DNA of 64,000 nucleotides from Tetrastigma voinierianum. Lineage: Eukaryota > Streptophyta > Magnoliopsida > Vitales > Vitaceae. Shown one piece after another: positions 10,786 through 23,900 of the stretch. The notes under the pieces were generated by a model. It was not told where the DNA came from, did no database searches, and saw only the letters and a program-made list of their open reading frames with translations. Where the stretch lies: positions 62,001 to 126,000 of the forward strand of contig JAEQBH010002937.1 in assembly GCA_016808115.1 (NCBI GenBank), given 5' to 3'. A program made the translations under genes and the position numbers. Each line of letters opens with the position of its first letter. The stretch's first letter is position 1.

Positions 10786-12570
10786 TGTAAAACCCGAGAA
10801 AAACTGATTTTACGAAAAAAAGACGAAAGCCGATGATTATTGTAATGAGTGGGTTGAAAATCACGGAATTTTTAGATCTCGAGATATTAATGACTTGTAG
10901 TTAAGGTATGCCATGAAATCCCGAGATTCTGGGTCGAATTTAGTCGGATTCTGAGACAGTCAGAATTTCGCGTCTTTTGAGACGTCGGGTGTCGAATTGT
11001 ATAATTAGTCTTAGCGTAGCATGACCATCATCATTGCCACATGTGACTTGTGAGGGAAGTGCCGTGGCATGAGAGTCATGGTGTGGAATTTAAAACAATA
11101 CGTATGTCAGAAATATGACACATGACACGTGAATAGTAAGGAAGAGATGTGCATTCAGCATTAAGGCATGTCAGGTGGAAGAAAAAGTCAAAACAAAAGG
11201 AAGTCACAGGGAGTGGCCAGTGGAAGCGTGTGGAAAGGGGCATGCGAGAGGAAGGTGGGAAGAAATTTCATGCCCAGATCAAGTGGAACAATTCGGTGGA
11301 GAGAAGGGGAAAAGGGAAAGAAAAAGAAAGAAAAGAAAGGAAGAAAGAAAAAGAGGGTAAGAGAAGATGCCTTCTACTCTGCAAGTTCTGAAGATGGATG
11401 CGGTTTTCGATCGATAAGAGCAAAGATTCATCTGCGATGAGAGCCGCGTACGATACAGAATCTGAGGTTTTTGTATTTCCGAGGGTAGGGGTTCTTTCAT
11501 ACTTTTGGTTGTCTTGCTTGGTCTAAAATGGTTTAATGGCATGGGTTTCTTCATTGTGAGTGGCCACATGCGGTCGATCCAAAATTTTGGGGTGAATCTT
11601 GAAATTTTGGGGCCCATTTACAGGCGGTCAGGTAGAAATTTTTGGACTTTGTGTTTTGTTTTTGTGTGTGTGTTATTCTTGAAAAATGAATAACGTGTTG
11701 GTTGTGTGAAAAATCATGTTGATATATCTTATTTGATGTATTAGCATGCGATTTATGATAGATGTAAATTATATGTAGAAAATATAATTATCGTGATTCA
11801 TTCATGTTGCATGTAGCACTCATCATGCGCGGCATGAATTGGCGTGAAATGGCGTTCCGCATTTCGGAGGTGAGTGCATGACATGAGTTTTGAATGAATT
11901 TGATATGGAGGACATCGATAAATAAATTATATCGGGTAGCATGTCGATAAAGTTTATCGAAGTATGTCGATAAATTATAACGGAGGGTTGTCAGACCAAA
12001 TTTTGCCGGATTATGTTCGATAAATCATGCTCGGAGGTTGTCCGATAAATTATATCGGAGAGATTATTGTGGCGGAAGGTTTTTCAAAGACAAAAATCTT
12101 TTGTTTTTTTTTGAAAGCGAGTTTTCATCGTCGCGAGTCGTGTGTAAAGGGATTTGTGAATTTCGGCGTAGAGGGCGTAAGCGTAGACATTGATAGGAAT
12201 GTGCACATTCTGCAGATATTATTTGGGTGCATGTACGGCAAATTGAAGTAAGCGCTGTAGGAGAATTATCTACTTAGGCATTGTTGCGTCGTGAAATATT
12301 TTAATTATTGGGAATCTGTGGGGGATAAAGAAGAACACATCAGAGACCTTAGTTGTGAAAAGGGCCCGGGTCTGAACATGCATGCATTTTGTAAAATTAC
12401 GGATATTTATCCGATTTAATTTATGTAAAAGAAAAGAGTTATGGTATTAATTTTGTATATTTAATCTGGGTTTAATGAGTTTTAGGGTTTCATGTTGCTG
12501 TAAAAGGTTATTTTATATAGAATTTAGGTGTTTAAAAAAAGTTGGAGGTGCGAGAAAAGGCCTAGAGGCT
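10786..12570 (+). mobile_element. LTR-A copy, second in the chain
   Basis: Starts exactly TGTAAAACCCGAGAAAAA, the best-preserved start of the family in this window, followed by GGAATTTTTAGATCTCGAGAT and CCCGAGATTCTGG. It continues with a purine-rich stretch (11300-11360, source of lysine-rich open frames), TGTGTTATTCTTGAA (11670), the GGAGGGTTGTC array (11905-12066) and a T-rich end. It is cut by the next LTR start at 12571. No reverse transcriptase or gag is present. Confidence 0.7.
11905..12066 (+). repeat. GGAGGGTTGTC minisatellite in the second chain LTR
   Basis: About six units of GGAGG-x-TGTCGATAAA-type sequence, some degraded to ATGTCGATAAA. The palindrome CCGATAAATTATATCGG at 12042-12058 is identical to that at 2278-2294. 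Confidence 0.75.
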
Positions 12571-14623
12571 TGTAAAACCGAATTAAATTAGTAATTTTCA
12601 AGAAAAATGGAATAATAATAATAATGTCAATAATAATAATAATGTCAATAATAATAATAATAATAATTCTTGTAATGGTTTAGGGAGGCACAGAAAATTC
12701 TCAGATGCACCGGATGATGAAATGGTGTCTTAATTGGATTCGTCTTACCACAATCCGTGGCCAAAAAAAGTTTGGCGAATTATGAGATAGTGGAATATTT
12801 TTATGATTTTGGATGATAAGTGTGGAGTGGCTCGGGGGCCGAGATTTTACGAAAATCTCGGAAGTCGGAAATGGGCAGTGAATTTCATTTAAAATAAATT
12901 GAGGCCCAAAGAAATAAATTTTTGAGCGAAAGGGCCAGAATGAGAGATGGACACATGGCGCAATGTGAGCCACGTATCCAGACTTAAGGAAAAAAAGGAA
13001 AAAAAAAGAAGAAGAAATGGATTAAATAAGGAGAAAAGTCAAAGAGGGCCACATTTTAGGGAGAAAACGGGCAGTGTGCGTGAGAGTGAGGGAGAAAAAG
13101 AATTTTAGAAGGCTCTCTCGACTTATCTAAGATCTACGGATCGGAGTGTGGGTTTTAGACGAGAGGTATCGATCATGGCATTCGGAAATTTATGCGTGGG
13201 TCTGAATCTTGGAGTTCGTTAAAGCTCAGGGAGGTAGAAGAATTTTCTGTGGGGATGTTTTTAGCTAAAAGTAATGTAATGACATGGTTGTGCCAGTAGT
13301 AATAGGCCGTGTGATTTAGTCCCAAAATTTTGGGACATAATATTGGAAATTTGGGGTGGTTTTGGGTGTCCGGGATTGGGTTGAGGTTTGGTTTGATCCC
13401 GGGATTGATGTTTTTGGGTTTTGTGGTGTGTTTTGGTATCACTGATGGTCGGTGACCTGAGCCGTGAAGGGCCCAGGGGTGCTTGTTTTATATGGGGTCA
13501 GAGATTTAGGCAATTTTGTATGTATTGTTGGAAAAAAAAATAATATGTTGTTGTGTGTAAAAATCGTAATATGTCTTTATGTGATGTATTAACATGGAAA
13601 TTATGATGAATAGAAATTATATGTAAAATATAATTATAAGATTTATAAATGTTGCATGTAAGCATGACATAACGTGTAATGGCGCGATGGCGTTTAATAT
13701 GCGTAGTCGCGTCGCGTCCAGTCGGGTGTGGAATACGTAGATGCACATTGTCGCCATTAACCCAGTGAATGTGTGAGTGGCTGAAAATGGCGCGTCGAAT
13801 CGAGGCTCGCGGTTGTATAAACAAATAATAAATATAAATCGCGTGTGTTTGTGCGTGGCAGATGGAGCTAGATTCACGCGGGTGAAAGACCCAAATTTAT
13901 ATCACGATTAGACATGATCACCAGGCGGTGGCTTGAAGTAAAATGTCGGAAGCGCGCGACGATCGCCGGTGTAATGCGAAAAAGACATGGCCATGAGCGA
14001 CCATGGCGGGTTGATAAAAGAATTAGTGAATATTGGAGGAGTTGTCCGATAGTTTAAGTTATTAGGTTGTAAACTAGATGGCCAGTTTTTAGCGCAACAG
14101 CGTTGCGGGTGTGAGGAGTTAGTCGGGACTTGGGTTGTAGGCGTGAGATAAATGCAAATGCGTAATGATAATATTAAGTATAGGATTCACATTATTTATA
14201 TGGAATGTGATTGGGCGTTTTCATGGTTGTCATTGCGTGTGCATTTAGGTGAAGTACTTGCATGGAGAAATTTTTATTTGGCGATTTACTCATGCAGTTG
14301 TATGTGACCCTTTCGAATTATGGGGGTGTCTGATCAGACAATATTTCAGAAGTAGGTGAGTGATTATGAAGAAGGCGATGTGTGGCGCCAGTATCGCCTT
14401 TGAGTAACATTTTTGTAAAAATATTTTGTAAAAAGAAATTGTATTAAATTCTTTTGGGATTTATTATCTAAATAGTCGGGTATGTAATTATGGTAGATAG
14501 CGTTATCGGACTCTTACGGATTGAGCGTTTTATTTTTCGCTAGTTTAGATTTAAATGTGAATGAATGGAGTGGTGAGGATGTATATTGGGGATATGGACG
14601 GATGGGCTTGTGGGGTGTCACTA
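12571..14623 (+). mobile_element. LTR-A copy, third in the chain
   Basis: Starts TGTAAAACCGAATTAAATT. An expanded ATAATA microsatellite at 12610-12668 has entered its first 100 bp. The later family blocks follow: GAGATTTTACGAAAATCTCGG (12842), GGAGGAGTTGTCCGATAG (14035), GTGTGCATTTAGGTGAAG (14239) and GGGGTGTCACTAC at about 14612-14624 as the end. AGTGGTATTAGGTGAAG at about 14750 could be a decayed tRNA-iMet primer site, but it lies about 125 bp beyond the LTR end. Confidence 0.6.
12610..12668. repeat. (AATAATAATAATGTC)n microsatellite
   Basis: Runs of AAT interrupted at regular intervals by GTC, giving about three copies of an 18-21 bp unit. It lies inside the start of an LTR-A copy. Confidence 0.8.
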
Positions 14624-14799
14624 CTTTATGTTGAGGCGCGGATGGGTTATGATTATCTTTGTTATACGTATTTGTATGTTGGGTAGAAACAACTATGAAA
14701 GGCCTTAGATTTTGTGAAAATATGGATCCCGATAAATGAGACGCACAATAGTGGTATTAGGTGAAGTCAGCGAATTCCATGAGTTGAAGTCGCATTTCA

Positions 14800-16731
14800 C
14801 GATTCTCGAAATTAGTTATTTATCAGATCCAACCGTGAATACTAGTGGATGTCGGGTTACTCGACGCCACTCATGAAAATCGAGCAGAGTCTCCTTTGTA
14901 CGGGGAGCACCCCGAATACAACACACATATATAACCTGTCCTGATATCTGCGATAGTGCGCGAGAGTGCCGTATCTGACTATCTGGGAGTAAAATGACCT
15001 CTTGGTACTTTGCGTTATCTTCATGGCGTATATCCCGACTATCGATATAATCCATCACATGAGTAAAAGCGGCCGCGGACGTAACGATACTCATGAACAT
15101 CACATTATCATGGATTCTGAGAGTTAATGATCTCTTTCAACATCACAATGGCGTATATTAAAGTGACGTTCTAATCTGTGCAAGCAATGAAAGCGCGTTC
15201 AGAACTTTCTTAGTGGCACTCTGTGGTGAACGTCTCTGTGCGCTTGCATGCATAATAAAATAGTATCGCCGACGGGGTGAAATTTGTCTTCGATGAGTGG
15301 AATCGCGCACAAGTGAAATTTCTTTCTCCGGCCTAAGTGCATATCTGATACTCCAAAATAAACGATTCAGTGAATCGCGTGATCCTGCTTGAGATGTCTA
15401 GCCCGGTCGTCTCATGCTCCCGATCCTCCCATTCCTTATTGTGCTGTTGCGTATGAGCGGCAATTTTTTTATTTGTGGGGCCCCTCAGATATATGTGATT
15501 GGGCCGACTCCGTGATTGATATTTTGTTTGGGCTGCCTCCAGAGTATTTATTATTTTTAGTCGACCATTGAAGCCGATTCTGCCGAGAATCGCGCCATTA
15601 CCTTTGCAACCTCCTGTAGTCTTAGGGTCTTTTTGGTGCGTATGGAATTATGTGATCTTGATTAAGATTTCAGTTACATAACACGTCACGAATATATAAT
15701 CGTAAGTATATTCCCACGTAATTCATCAGCATGTCGTATTTATGTAATTTAGCGTTTCCATCTTAAAATTAAATTCCGGCAGAGTTGTAATGATCGAACC
15801 ACAGTAATTCGCTTGAATCACTTTCGACCAACATTATTTCACAAAATTATTTTGTAGGCACAATACCGAGATATTAAGCCTCCGGTCTTATTCGCGCAAA
15901 TCACGATCGTAGGTTCGGCTGGCTGAACCGGGTTTTATGGCCCGTTTGATAATGTATCAGCGTCCGTTACTTGCCGTCTTGCGGTAACAACGGTCGGTAG
16001 TGGGCGATCGCGGGCTGCACCATTGGGTTTGAAAGTGCGATTAGATTCGAAGATTTAGGATCGTCAAACAACCTCACGGCCTGTTCAGCTCGAAAGCATT
16101 AACAAAGTACTTAAATAAATAATAAAACCCAGTAAGGGAGCCTCTGCCGCGGAGTTTGTTGAAGCTCACTCCAATGTGGTAGCCAGCGTCGTGTCTCGCG
16201 TGGGGCGAGCACTAAATCTCGACGACTTGTTTATCTCGGATCTCCCACGGTCTAGAGAACTCTAACCTTCTCGCTCACAAAATGGGAATTTCAAACCTAC
16301 ATAAGTGCTCTGTCCCTTTTCACGTTTTGCTTGTATTTGATTGGAAGGCAATCTTATTACAATTTTGTCTGGCACTACAGCAAAAGCAATTAATTCTATC
16401 ACCAGAATTATGTCCTTGCTTTCAGTTTTGACATTGGCATTATCTACGTAGTCGGGTTTAAGCCGTTCTCTGCTCATGTGTATAGCGCTTTCGTCGTGTT
16501 ATATGTGGCTCGTCGCGTCGAAAATCGTTTCACGGCGCGAATCGCGTCGCGCCGAAAATGTGCCAACTCCGCATCACCGATTCAAACGAAATTGACGTGT
16601 TAGTAGATTTTATGGGGCGGTCGGCGGTGAAATATGTTTAAGTATCGCGAGATCTAGAATAAATTCTGAATTTTTGACCGAAATTACGATTTTGCCCTTT
16701 TTTCAGAAATTGGAATTTCTCGGGTTTTACA
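14800..16731 (-). mobile_element. LTR-A copy in reverse orientation
   Basis: Read on the minus strand it begins TGTAAAACCCGAGAAATTCC at 16731 and runs through the AATTTCGGTC block, CGCACTTAGGC-type sequence (about 15340) and the terminal TCCGATCC/GTCGGGT region. The block GGATGTCGGGT at 14848-14858 aligns with 19111-19121 and 25743-25753 in the two LTRs of the gypsy element. No polypurine tract follows 16731, so it is a solo or outward-facing LTR. The far end is eroded and uncertain by tens of bases. Confidence 0.65.
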
Positions 16732-17034
16732 TGAAGGGTTTTCAACGGGACTCCCGGATTTGAGGCACCACAAGCTACTACCCGTTTGTGAGTTTGGGTC
16801 CTGGCCGGAGGTTTTTCTTTGTCCGCAGCGGGGCTTTTGGCTATGTGTATGACATGATGCTCTGCGTTGCGACATGGTTCGAGTACACGGGCGGATCTTT
16901 GGGTTGTGACAAGTTATTTTCTTACGTTTTTTGCATTAGCGGCGGGGCTATGATGGCGATAGTATTTTTGTTTTCTGTCGTGGCAATGTCATAATGAGGT
17001 TCGTCGCGCGTCCAGTGCTTTGAGGCAAGAGGTT

Positions 17035-17520
17035 AGGGTTGCGACAGGAGCTTGGTCAAGGCCAAGAGATTTCGTGTCGCGACAGAGATTTGTAGTGTCG
17101 TAACAAAATCTCATGGGGTTGTGTCTTGACATAGTGTTTCATGTCGCGATAGAGTTTGGCCAAGACCAAAGGGTCTTTTGTCCTGACATAATACTTTTAG
17201 GTCGTGACAGAGTTGGCCAGGCCAGGAGTTTTTGTCGCAGCGGAATGTTTTTATGTCGGGACATAGTGTGGCTAAATGGAGAGGTTTTATGTTGCGACAG
17301 AGTAATTCTATGTCGCGACATAGTTGGTCATGTTGGGAAGATTTTTTTGTCGCGACAGAGGATTTTTAGGTTGCGATAGAGTTGGCCAAGGCAAGGAGAA
17401 ATTATGTCGCGACAGAGCAATTCTATGTTGCAATAGAGTTGGCTAGGGTAGGGAGAATTTCTGTCGCGACAGAGCTTGCCATGACAGAAAGTTCTATTGC
17501 ACACGACAGGGCTGGGCATG
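17035..17520 (+). repeat. 57-bp minisatellite with the palindrome TGTCGCGACA
   Basis: About eight units of 48-58 bp. Each has two half-units: TTTGTCGCGACAGAG plus an AT-rich octamer, then TGTCGCGACATAGTTGGCCAAGGC plus AGGAGAA, in variant forms. Unit starts fall near 17074, 17122, 17179, 17232, 17289, 17349, 17405 and 17462. The exact 10-bp palindrome survives five times; other copies differ mainly by C-to-T or G-to-A, the pattern expected from decay of methylated CpG. Confidence 0.85.
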
Positions 17521-17529
17521 CGAAGGCCA

Positions 17530-17960
17530 TGCGCGCAAGATAGACTAGGCCGGCGCGCCGCGGCGCGCCGCGATGTCTTGGCGGCAGGTGCACACCACGC
17601 GCGATAAAGACACTATGCGCCTATGATGAAATTAGGCGCGCGCGGCGGGCATGTGCGTGCAATTGGGATGTGTGCACGACAGAGTTGCGCACGCGACAAG
17701 GGAATTATGTCACGACGGACGGGCGTTGACGGAGGTTTATATCGCGACGATATTCTAGGTCACGGCGAGTTTGGAGATTCGAGACATGGAGGTCGTGTCG
17801 CGACGCTAACGAAATCGAATTCGCCGCGAGTTAGCCTGCAGGCTTGGCGCCTGAAAGCGGCGCCTGGCGGGCGCGCCATAACAAGGCAGGCGTGCGCGAT
17901 AGCGCCTTAGGGCGAACCGCGACAAAGCCCGGGGCGTGCACCGACAAGGGCGTCTTGAGC
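17530..17960. repeat. GC-rich island with GGCGCGCCGC repeats
   Basis: GGCGCGCCGCGGCGCGCCGC at 17550-17570 is a tandem palindrome; GGCGCGCGCGG, CACGACAGAG, CGCGACAAG and GCGGCGCC follow. CpG is far denser than in the flanks. I see no coding signal beyond the GC-driven open frame at 17623-17910. Confidence 0.6.
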
Positions 17961-18320
17961 GTGAAGATTCTCAATCGCTCACGAGACTTGTCGATAGCGA
18001 AAAAAAAGATCAGTGGGATTTAGGCGTCGCAGTACATCGGTGGGCCGGGGCTCGCTCGAGCCTGATTATGTAAAGAAAACCGGATTATGGCTTTACAAAT
18101 ATCCTTTTGTAAACTTTATGTGCAAGCTAGTTTTGCCATGTGTTTTATTATGCAAGAGAGTTGTAATTAAACCCTTATGAGCTGTTTTTAATTATAATCT
18201 TGCATGTTTTAAATGAAAATGAATAAACGGCCTCGAAGTGGCCATTTAGTTGTTAAGTTTGTGGATCCCAGTAAATGGGACACATAGTGTGGTATATGGT
18301 CACGATGTCGCACGAATTTT

Positions 18321-19058
18321 AAATGAAAGTTGACGGTTGGTCGATGGTACACGTTTTGGTGCATCCGCAAAGAGATTGAGCACATTGAATTAAGGCTAAA
18401 AATATCATAGTAATTTATCTTCTTTTTATTTCTTATATCAATCATAATAAATAATAAAAATGGATTTACTCTAAAAGCTGGAATTATATTTAATTTATAG
18501 AATAGATCATTGATAGAGGCGTAGGAATTTTTTTTGGTATAATATATATAAATTCAAAGTAATTTTCTCTAACACATCATTGCATGCACCAATATATATT
18601 TATGCAAGCCAAGCAACATCTCAAGATAGTTCAATATGTTGAATAACTTAAGCTCTAACGAGCATTCACGTTCAGATTTTTTTAGAGTCTATATTTATCT
18701 TGACTTGACTCATTAATCAAAAAAAAAAAAAAATTATGCGACTTGACTCCATTAGATATTCATACAAAATTTGAAAAATTCTACATATATATAATTATAT
18801 ATGAGTCAGGTATGATGGTGACTAGACCACAGATAGTCATTAAATTGAATTTTTGAGTCCATATTTATACTTCGCCAGTGGTATCTTCTCAACTTGGGTC
18901 CAATAATGTGGATGACTTGACTCGAAGACATTATATTAATTTTTATCAAGTAACAATAATAATAATAAATAATCCATGTGCATACTCTGACATTAATAAA
19001 TAAATAATAACATAAAATTAATAAATATATAATGATAATAAACTGTTTTAGATAGACT
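18321..19058. other. AT-rich spacer; no gene seen
   Basis: Stop-rich AT sequence with a 15-base poly(A) at 18719-18733 and (ATA)n near 18955. GACTTGACTC recurs three times (18702, 18740, 18914). It forms the left flank of the gypsy element. Confidence 0.5.
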
Positions 19059-20828
19059 TGTAGCGCCGATCCGGGGTGTAGATTGTAATCCGTCGGCCGC
19101 GAATCTTAATGGATGTCGGGTAGCAGCCATTCATAAAAATCTAGCGATCTCGGCACAATATGGGGGGCTCTGCACGAAAATACAACTTTGTCTCGACATT
19201 TTTACTGACACAACGAGTCCATACGGATAAAAATGAGTAAAATGGTAAGCCAGGCTATCACATTGATGCTAAAATATATCACAACTGGCCCATATTCACG
19301 TGGCTCAAGAGTTAATAAATCAACTCTTAATTGACATGCCTTAAGATTCTGATTTTAATCATGTTATACAAAATGAAAATCTGCAATGGCAATCAAACAC
19401 AGCGGCGCCAGTGGCCTTGAAGTCCTCTTACTGTCTGTTTCACTTATGCGCTCCTGTCCACAAAATAGTGATCGCCGGCTTGAAGTGGCAATCTTGCATT
19501 ATTGATAATTTACTCGCGGAGTTCTCATGCCTAAGTGCACGTATGGTAACCGTGTCCTTTATTTCAACCAATCGTGATCACCTTATCTGCATCTTGTCCA
19601 TTATCACCAGTCATATATTTCCTTGTAGCATCTGTGAATCTTGAGAAAAATACGATTTGAAAGCAGCTTTTGTTAAGCTTCTTCTGGAGTTTGTGAGATT
19701 GATGAATGATACGAGGCGAATCATTGGATAATACTCCGAAACAATTAAATGACATCAGAGCGTAGATTGTTGGAATGATTCACGACGGTCTCGAAATCTT
19801 AAAGTCGAAATTCCTTTACTTAAGCGTTTTCGCTTTTTATTTTGCCGTGTCGTGCAGCTCGGCTCCTGTATTACAATTTGTCTTGCGGTCGTATGGAATG
19901 CGTTATCCGATTAAAAGAAATATGCATGCTAATATATTTTACGTCTTATCATATTAACGTAATTAAATTCACACAATTAAGTATTCGATTAGCAATGATA
20001 ATATGAAATTAGCTCGCGTAGATTTAATTAGCAAATCAGCGATTCATTTTGAATCAGCGAAATACGCGAATCGCCTGAATGAAATCCACGTGAGCAGTGA
20101 AACCCTCGAGTTTGCACTTTGTTCACGGCCTAATAAAGTTTTCTCCACTCGGTTCCAAATGTTTTGGGAGACCCGAAATTCTGGCTTCATCGAGCCTCGG
20201 AATATCACCCCAACCATTCGCATTCTTAGTGAAAGAATAAAACAAGTAGGAAAGATCCACTCACCTCTTGGAATTTGTCAGAACTCCACAAAATGGATGC
20301 CGTAGTGCCATGTGTGATGTTTTATTTGCCTCCGTAGAGAGCCGGCCAGTCAAATAATGGGAAATCTGAAGAGAGCCATTTCTTTCTAAACTCTCAAAAC
20401 CGACTCATTGTCCAATTTCCAGCCCTCTACTGCGTTTTGTCTTGAGTGGTGGAGAAGAAGACTATTCCTTTGTCTTATTATTAAAAACTTCAAAATTATA
20501 TATCCTTTCGTTTAACTGTGACCACATGAAAAGCGATCCCCAAGCCAGTTAATCATAAAATCTCTCTGTCGTATAGCATGTATTTACGTGGAATACATGT
20601 AATATGTGGCTTTTGTGTCGCGATATCTGTGAGCAGTTTATTGCACACGACACCGTGCCTCGAAAAGAGTGAATTCCATTTTGTCTCGAAATTCGACGAG
20701 GGTCGGTAGTAGATTTGCGAGGCGATTATGGTGAAGTCTTTTCGTCATCTGAGATCTGAAAAATTTCGGATTTGGCCAAAGTGCAATTTCTTATTTTTCG
20801 GAAAATTAGAATTTTCGCAGGTTTTACA
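19059..20828 (-). repeat. 3' LTR of the gypsy element
   Basis: On the minus strand it starts TGTAAAACCTGCGAAAA at 20828 and ends GGCGCTACA at 19059; length is about 1.77 kb. It is divergent from, but colinear with, the 5' LTR. Confidence 0.8.
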
Positions 20829-20843
20829 TTCTCCTCCTTAAAA
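20829..20843 (-). other. Polypurine tract of the gypsy element
   Basis: Minus-strand TTTTAAGGAGGAGAA immediately precedes TGTAAAACC of the 3' LTR. This is the position and composition of the plus-strand primer site, and it fixes the orientation of the element and the start of the LTR. Confidence 0.8.
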
Positions 20844-20939
20844 ATAATTTCATTTGAAGTGCATGCGATCCACTGACTCACATGCATATACGCGTGTCTT
20901 ATCTTTGTGTACATATGGCTAGTCGTTTAAGTATTAAGC

Positions 20940-23900
20940 GACTAAGCGACCTTTACCTTCATCCCTAAACAAGAGGGATAGGTGGCGCGTCGTGTCATGG
21001 CTCTACGTTGACTCCTCCGCTCCGCGGTCTCTTTGCCATAGCACCTCGCTACTTCTCGATCTTTACGTTCTGGCGCGATGGTATCTATAATGTATTAATT
21101 CCTCCTCGAGAGTCCCATCGTGTCGACCTCAATCTCTCCCCAATCCCGCTGCATGAAATTTAGATCTAGAGTGTACCTCGAAGACATGGAGCGTGAAATA
21201 CCTCGTGGACACTGGCGTGCTGGCGGTAAAGCCAGCCGATGCGACTACGGTGCCTACCCTCTCCGAGTGGCCTGAAGGGCCCGATAAACCTCGGCGATGG
21301 CTTGGCGCTTGAGACTTGACCCTCCTCTGTGGGCATCACCTTTGAAGGCGTGATCTCGACCTCGAACTCTAAGGGTCGGCGTCGTACATCAGCATAAGCT
21401 CTTCACCCAGGCTGCGGCGTGAGAAGACGTTGTTGTATCAAGCTCACCTTCTCGGAGGTGTCTCTAATCAAATCAGGACTAGTGATGAAGCTCTTTCCCA
21501 CCTCGGTCCAACATATCGGTGATCTACATGGCCTCCCATACAATGCCTCATATGGTGCCATCACGGCTATACTCGCCCGATAAGCTGTTGTTGTAGGCGA
21601 ATTAACAAGGGCAAATGCTCTTCCAGCTACCCTTATGATCCGGACGCATGCTCGCGGCATATTCCTCCCCAACACTGTGTAATTATATAGCGACCATCGT
21701 CACAGTGGAAGAGCATGCTCATGGTCGTAGTGTGCGTAACGCTTTTAGGCTATGCCAAAAGTGCGCCCAGTAAACCTCAGTCTACATTTGGCGCTATGAA
21801 TCTTTGGTGCGTGTAGTCGAACTATCTACAGATATCTGGCCGTGAATCTCTCTAATGCCAGAAGGTCATCCATACGGCTAGAAATGTACCGACCGTGAGC
21901 GGTCCACTATCACTATACGCATCATGTCTGCGGTGTTCGTGGTAAGTGGGTTACAAAATCCATCGTGGCGTGTTCCTTCCACTCGACCACTTATACAATG
22001 GTACGAAATGGCCTTTGCGACAAGTCTTCGACGCTTAGCATAGCGACGCGTGAGACGTCGTCGAGCAAGTGCCCTCGTGTCTCTTCATCCGCTCTAATAG
22101 TGTTGGTGGCGAAGATCACGGTACATCTTAGGTACCACACTGGATGCACATGAATCGAGAGAAGCGGTGAAACTCCCACACCGAGAATCTCCTCTCCGTC
22201 GGTCAGGCGGGAACATTGCTAGTCCTATCTGAAGACTACCATCTACGTGGAATGGTCGGCCTCAAATCCCTGTACTGGCGTGCAGGTCCACTGATGGACA
22301 TCTTCGCTTCACGTCCTTGGGACTCAATCACTCACTCCACTTGGTGATTGTAGCCACTAAACTCTAGACATACCACGTACTTTGCTCGCAGTCTTGTAGC
22401 CCAATGTCCCATAGTCTCGAGCATCAGCCATTCGGGAAGCTACACTGTAATACTCCCAGATTATTTCCAGCGAGTGCATTAGCCACCACATTTGCCTTAC
22501 CCGGGATGTTGTCTGAGAAGTGAAGTCATAATCCTACAGGAACTCATCATCTGCGTTAAATATTGAGGTCATTGTGTGAAAATATCTTGACTTTTATGGT
22601 TTGATACACCTCATTTGCTCACCATATAAGTAGTGACGCCAAATCTTGAGGCGAAGACTCGGCCCGCCAATTCCATGTCCGTGTGTGGGGTAATTCTACT
22701 CATGATTACTTATTGTGAACCTTAGCTACTGCCTCGGTTGCATCGAAATCGTCGTGCGGCGCCGGCGTATGTCTGGCTATTATTTTGTCACTGTCGGAAT
22801 TTATCAGATAGGAGGCCGAAGTAAGCCTCATCTTTAACTCTGGAATGCCTCCTTGCATACGTATCGATCAAACTTGACCTTCTTCGGTCGATCTTGTCAT
22901 AAGTCGCTTGATCGGGAGAAATCGCCGATGAATGCTCTGTAGTACCCGATACCCAGAAACTGTATCTCGGCGACTTGGCCTCTCTAATCATCACGGCCCT
23001 CGACCTTCTCTAGGTCCAGCGACACGCTGATGTTGACACCACGTGTCCCCGAGAAACCTCACCTCGTTAAGCCCAGAAACTCGCACTTCTTGAACTTGGC
23101 GTGTGATAGTCTCGGCAAGCGTAAAGCGATCTCGAGTGATACTGTTACTCCCACTCGTGGAAGTAGTCGAATGTCATCCGCAGTTACGACCGTGATCTAG
23201 ATAGGGTTTGAATACCCTATCGCGAGATACATGAATCTTCTTGGTGCGTGCGTCAATCAAAGGGCATCCTTTATAAACTAAGTGCCCATAGCGTGTCTTG
23301 AACTACGTCTTAGGGATATATGTCTCACAACCTCAGTTGATGGTAACCCGGTCACGAAGGTCTATCTTGGAGTAGACTCGCTCCTCTCAGTGATCAGGCA
23401 GTCATCAATCCTCGGCTTGATAGGTCGCAGATTCTTTGATCGTAACCACTATTCAAGCTGTCGTAGTCGATGCGTTCGAAGGGTCTTGTCCTTCTTCGCA
23501 AATAGGCCGGGCATACATGGTGAAGTGCTCGGTCTAATGAACCCGCTTGTCCGGTGGCTCTGTGGCTGGACTCTGAGTTCACTGTTTCGGTAGTCTTAAA
23601 TCACACATGTGGGTCGTAGAATGGTAATGGGGTAATAGCTACGTCACGAGTCGCGGCCTGCGGGGCTGTCGAAACTCATCGGAAAAGCATCCTCATACTC
23701 GCAGACTACTTGAGGGAGATCTAAGTTTGGCCTCACCTCGTCCTCTAGGAGTGAGCTCGCCAATTGACCGCCAGTATCCTGACACCGGGACACGTACAAC
23801 ATCGGGCAAAATATCATGCTTGTCCCCACGAAATAAAACACGGTATCATCCTGTGTGGCGGTAACCTCCTACGCTCTGTCGATCGCGACTCTGTGGCTGT

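Larger units (their letters stand above)
16735..18320 (+). mobile_element. LTR-A-related fragment with GC-rich minisatellites
   Basis: No LTR start is seen, but the tail (18000-18210: a T-rich run and TTTTGTAAACTTTATG) and GTGGATCCCAGTAAATGGGACAC at 18260 parallel the end of the third chain LTR (GTGAAAATATGGATCCCGATAAATG at 14715). Most of the middle is the TGTCGCGACA array and a GC-rich island. I read it as a rearranged member of the same family. Confidence 0.45.

Noticed and set aside
11149..11617. Lysine/arginine-rich open frames and their antisense partner
   Set aside because: Translations of the purine-rich stretch of an LTR-A copy; equivalent stretches exist at 1.65, 47.4 and 61.9 kb.
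13498..13877. 86-108 codon minus-strand frames
   Set aside because: They lie inside an LTR-A copy and are antisense to it, with no recognisable motif.
17035..17520. Regular repeats that could suggest a CRISPR array
   Set aside because: Plant nuclear context, no unique spacers and no cas genes; units differ throughout, as in a minisatellite.
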